A DNA stretch of 14,529 nucleotides from JBECKQ01 sp040235375. Lineage in GTDB: Bacteria > Planctomycetota > Phycisphaerae > UBA1845. Each line of letters begins with the position of its first letter. Position 1 is the first letter of the stretch. Of this stretch, positions 14,525 to 14,529 are shown one piece after another. The position numbers were made by a program, and so were the translations under genes. The notes beneath the pieces are model-generated. The model worked only from the letters and a program-made list of their open reading frames with translations, was not told the origin of the DNA and did no database searches. The stretch lies in NCBI GenBank assembly GCA_040235375.1, contig JBECKQ010000454.1, forward strand, positions 1-14,529, written 5' to 3'.

Positions 14525-14529
14525 CCGGT

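Noticed and set aside
1..14529. CRISPR array, tRNA, rRNA, insertion sequence or prophage
   Set aside because: No regularly spaced repeats, no tRNA-like cloverleaf with CCA-type end, and no transposase, integrase or phage genes were seen on either strand.

Overview
The window is high-GC bacterial chromosome, most likely from the Planctomycetota and perhaps a Phycisphaerae-like lineage. That placement is inferred from gene content: a prepilin-type protein with an H-X9-D tail motif, a secreted lamin-tail-domain (LTD) protein with an internal dockerin-like 'DxDxDGDVDLYDF' segment, and a large DUF4091-type lipoprotein. No rRNA, tRNA or universal marker is present to confirm it. There is no phage, insertion sequence, plasmid gene or CRISPR array.

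Layout. (1) 1-5241, plus strand: the C-terminal half of an RND efflux permease runs off the left edge. Five bases after its stop begins a DUF4091/CBM9-like putative lipoprotein, followed, probably from its own promoter, by a pseudopilin-like protein. (2) 5242-6299: a short unrecognised minus-strand gene ends tail-to-tail with the pseudopilin gene. A terminator hairpin follows at 5551-5579, then a PmtA-like phospholipid N-methyltransferase gene with a GTG start. (3) 6300-7665: a small three-helix membrane protein gene, with a promoter whose spacer holds a perfect inverted repeat, converges on a minus-strand pepE (peptidase E). (4) 7666-8303: a 638-bp divergent intergenic region. It contains a candidate structured RNA that folds as a compact three-way junction (7975-8064) and a small ORF with a perfect Shine-Dalgarno, both upstream of (5) a 1007-aa secreted protein with CHRD, LTD, Ig-like, LTD, dockerin-like and LTD regions (8304-11327). 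A strong hairpin closes it. (6) 11655-14524: an aspartate-type aminotransferase and ATP-dependent PEP carboxykinase overlap by ATGA.

The clearest functional unit is the last pair. The aminotransferase can supply oxaloacetate from aspartate, and PckA turns oxaloacetate into PEP, so together they link amino-acid carbon to gluconeogenesis. The other genes are mostly envelope or surface functions (efflux, lipoprotein, pseudopilin, phospholipid methylation, membrane protein, secreted LTD protein) without an obvious common pathway.

The most unusual signals are non-coding: the three-way-junction element at 7975-8064 and the spacer-centred inverted repeat at 6381-6401. Among proteins, the points of note are the loss of the acidic residue in the expected DEP motif of the DUF4091 protein, the altered TGRSP-type motif in PckA, and the mosaic architecture of the LTD protein.
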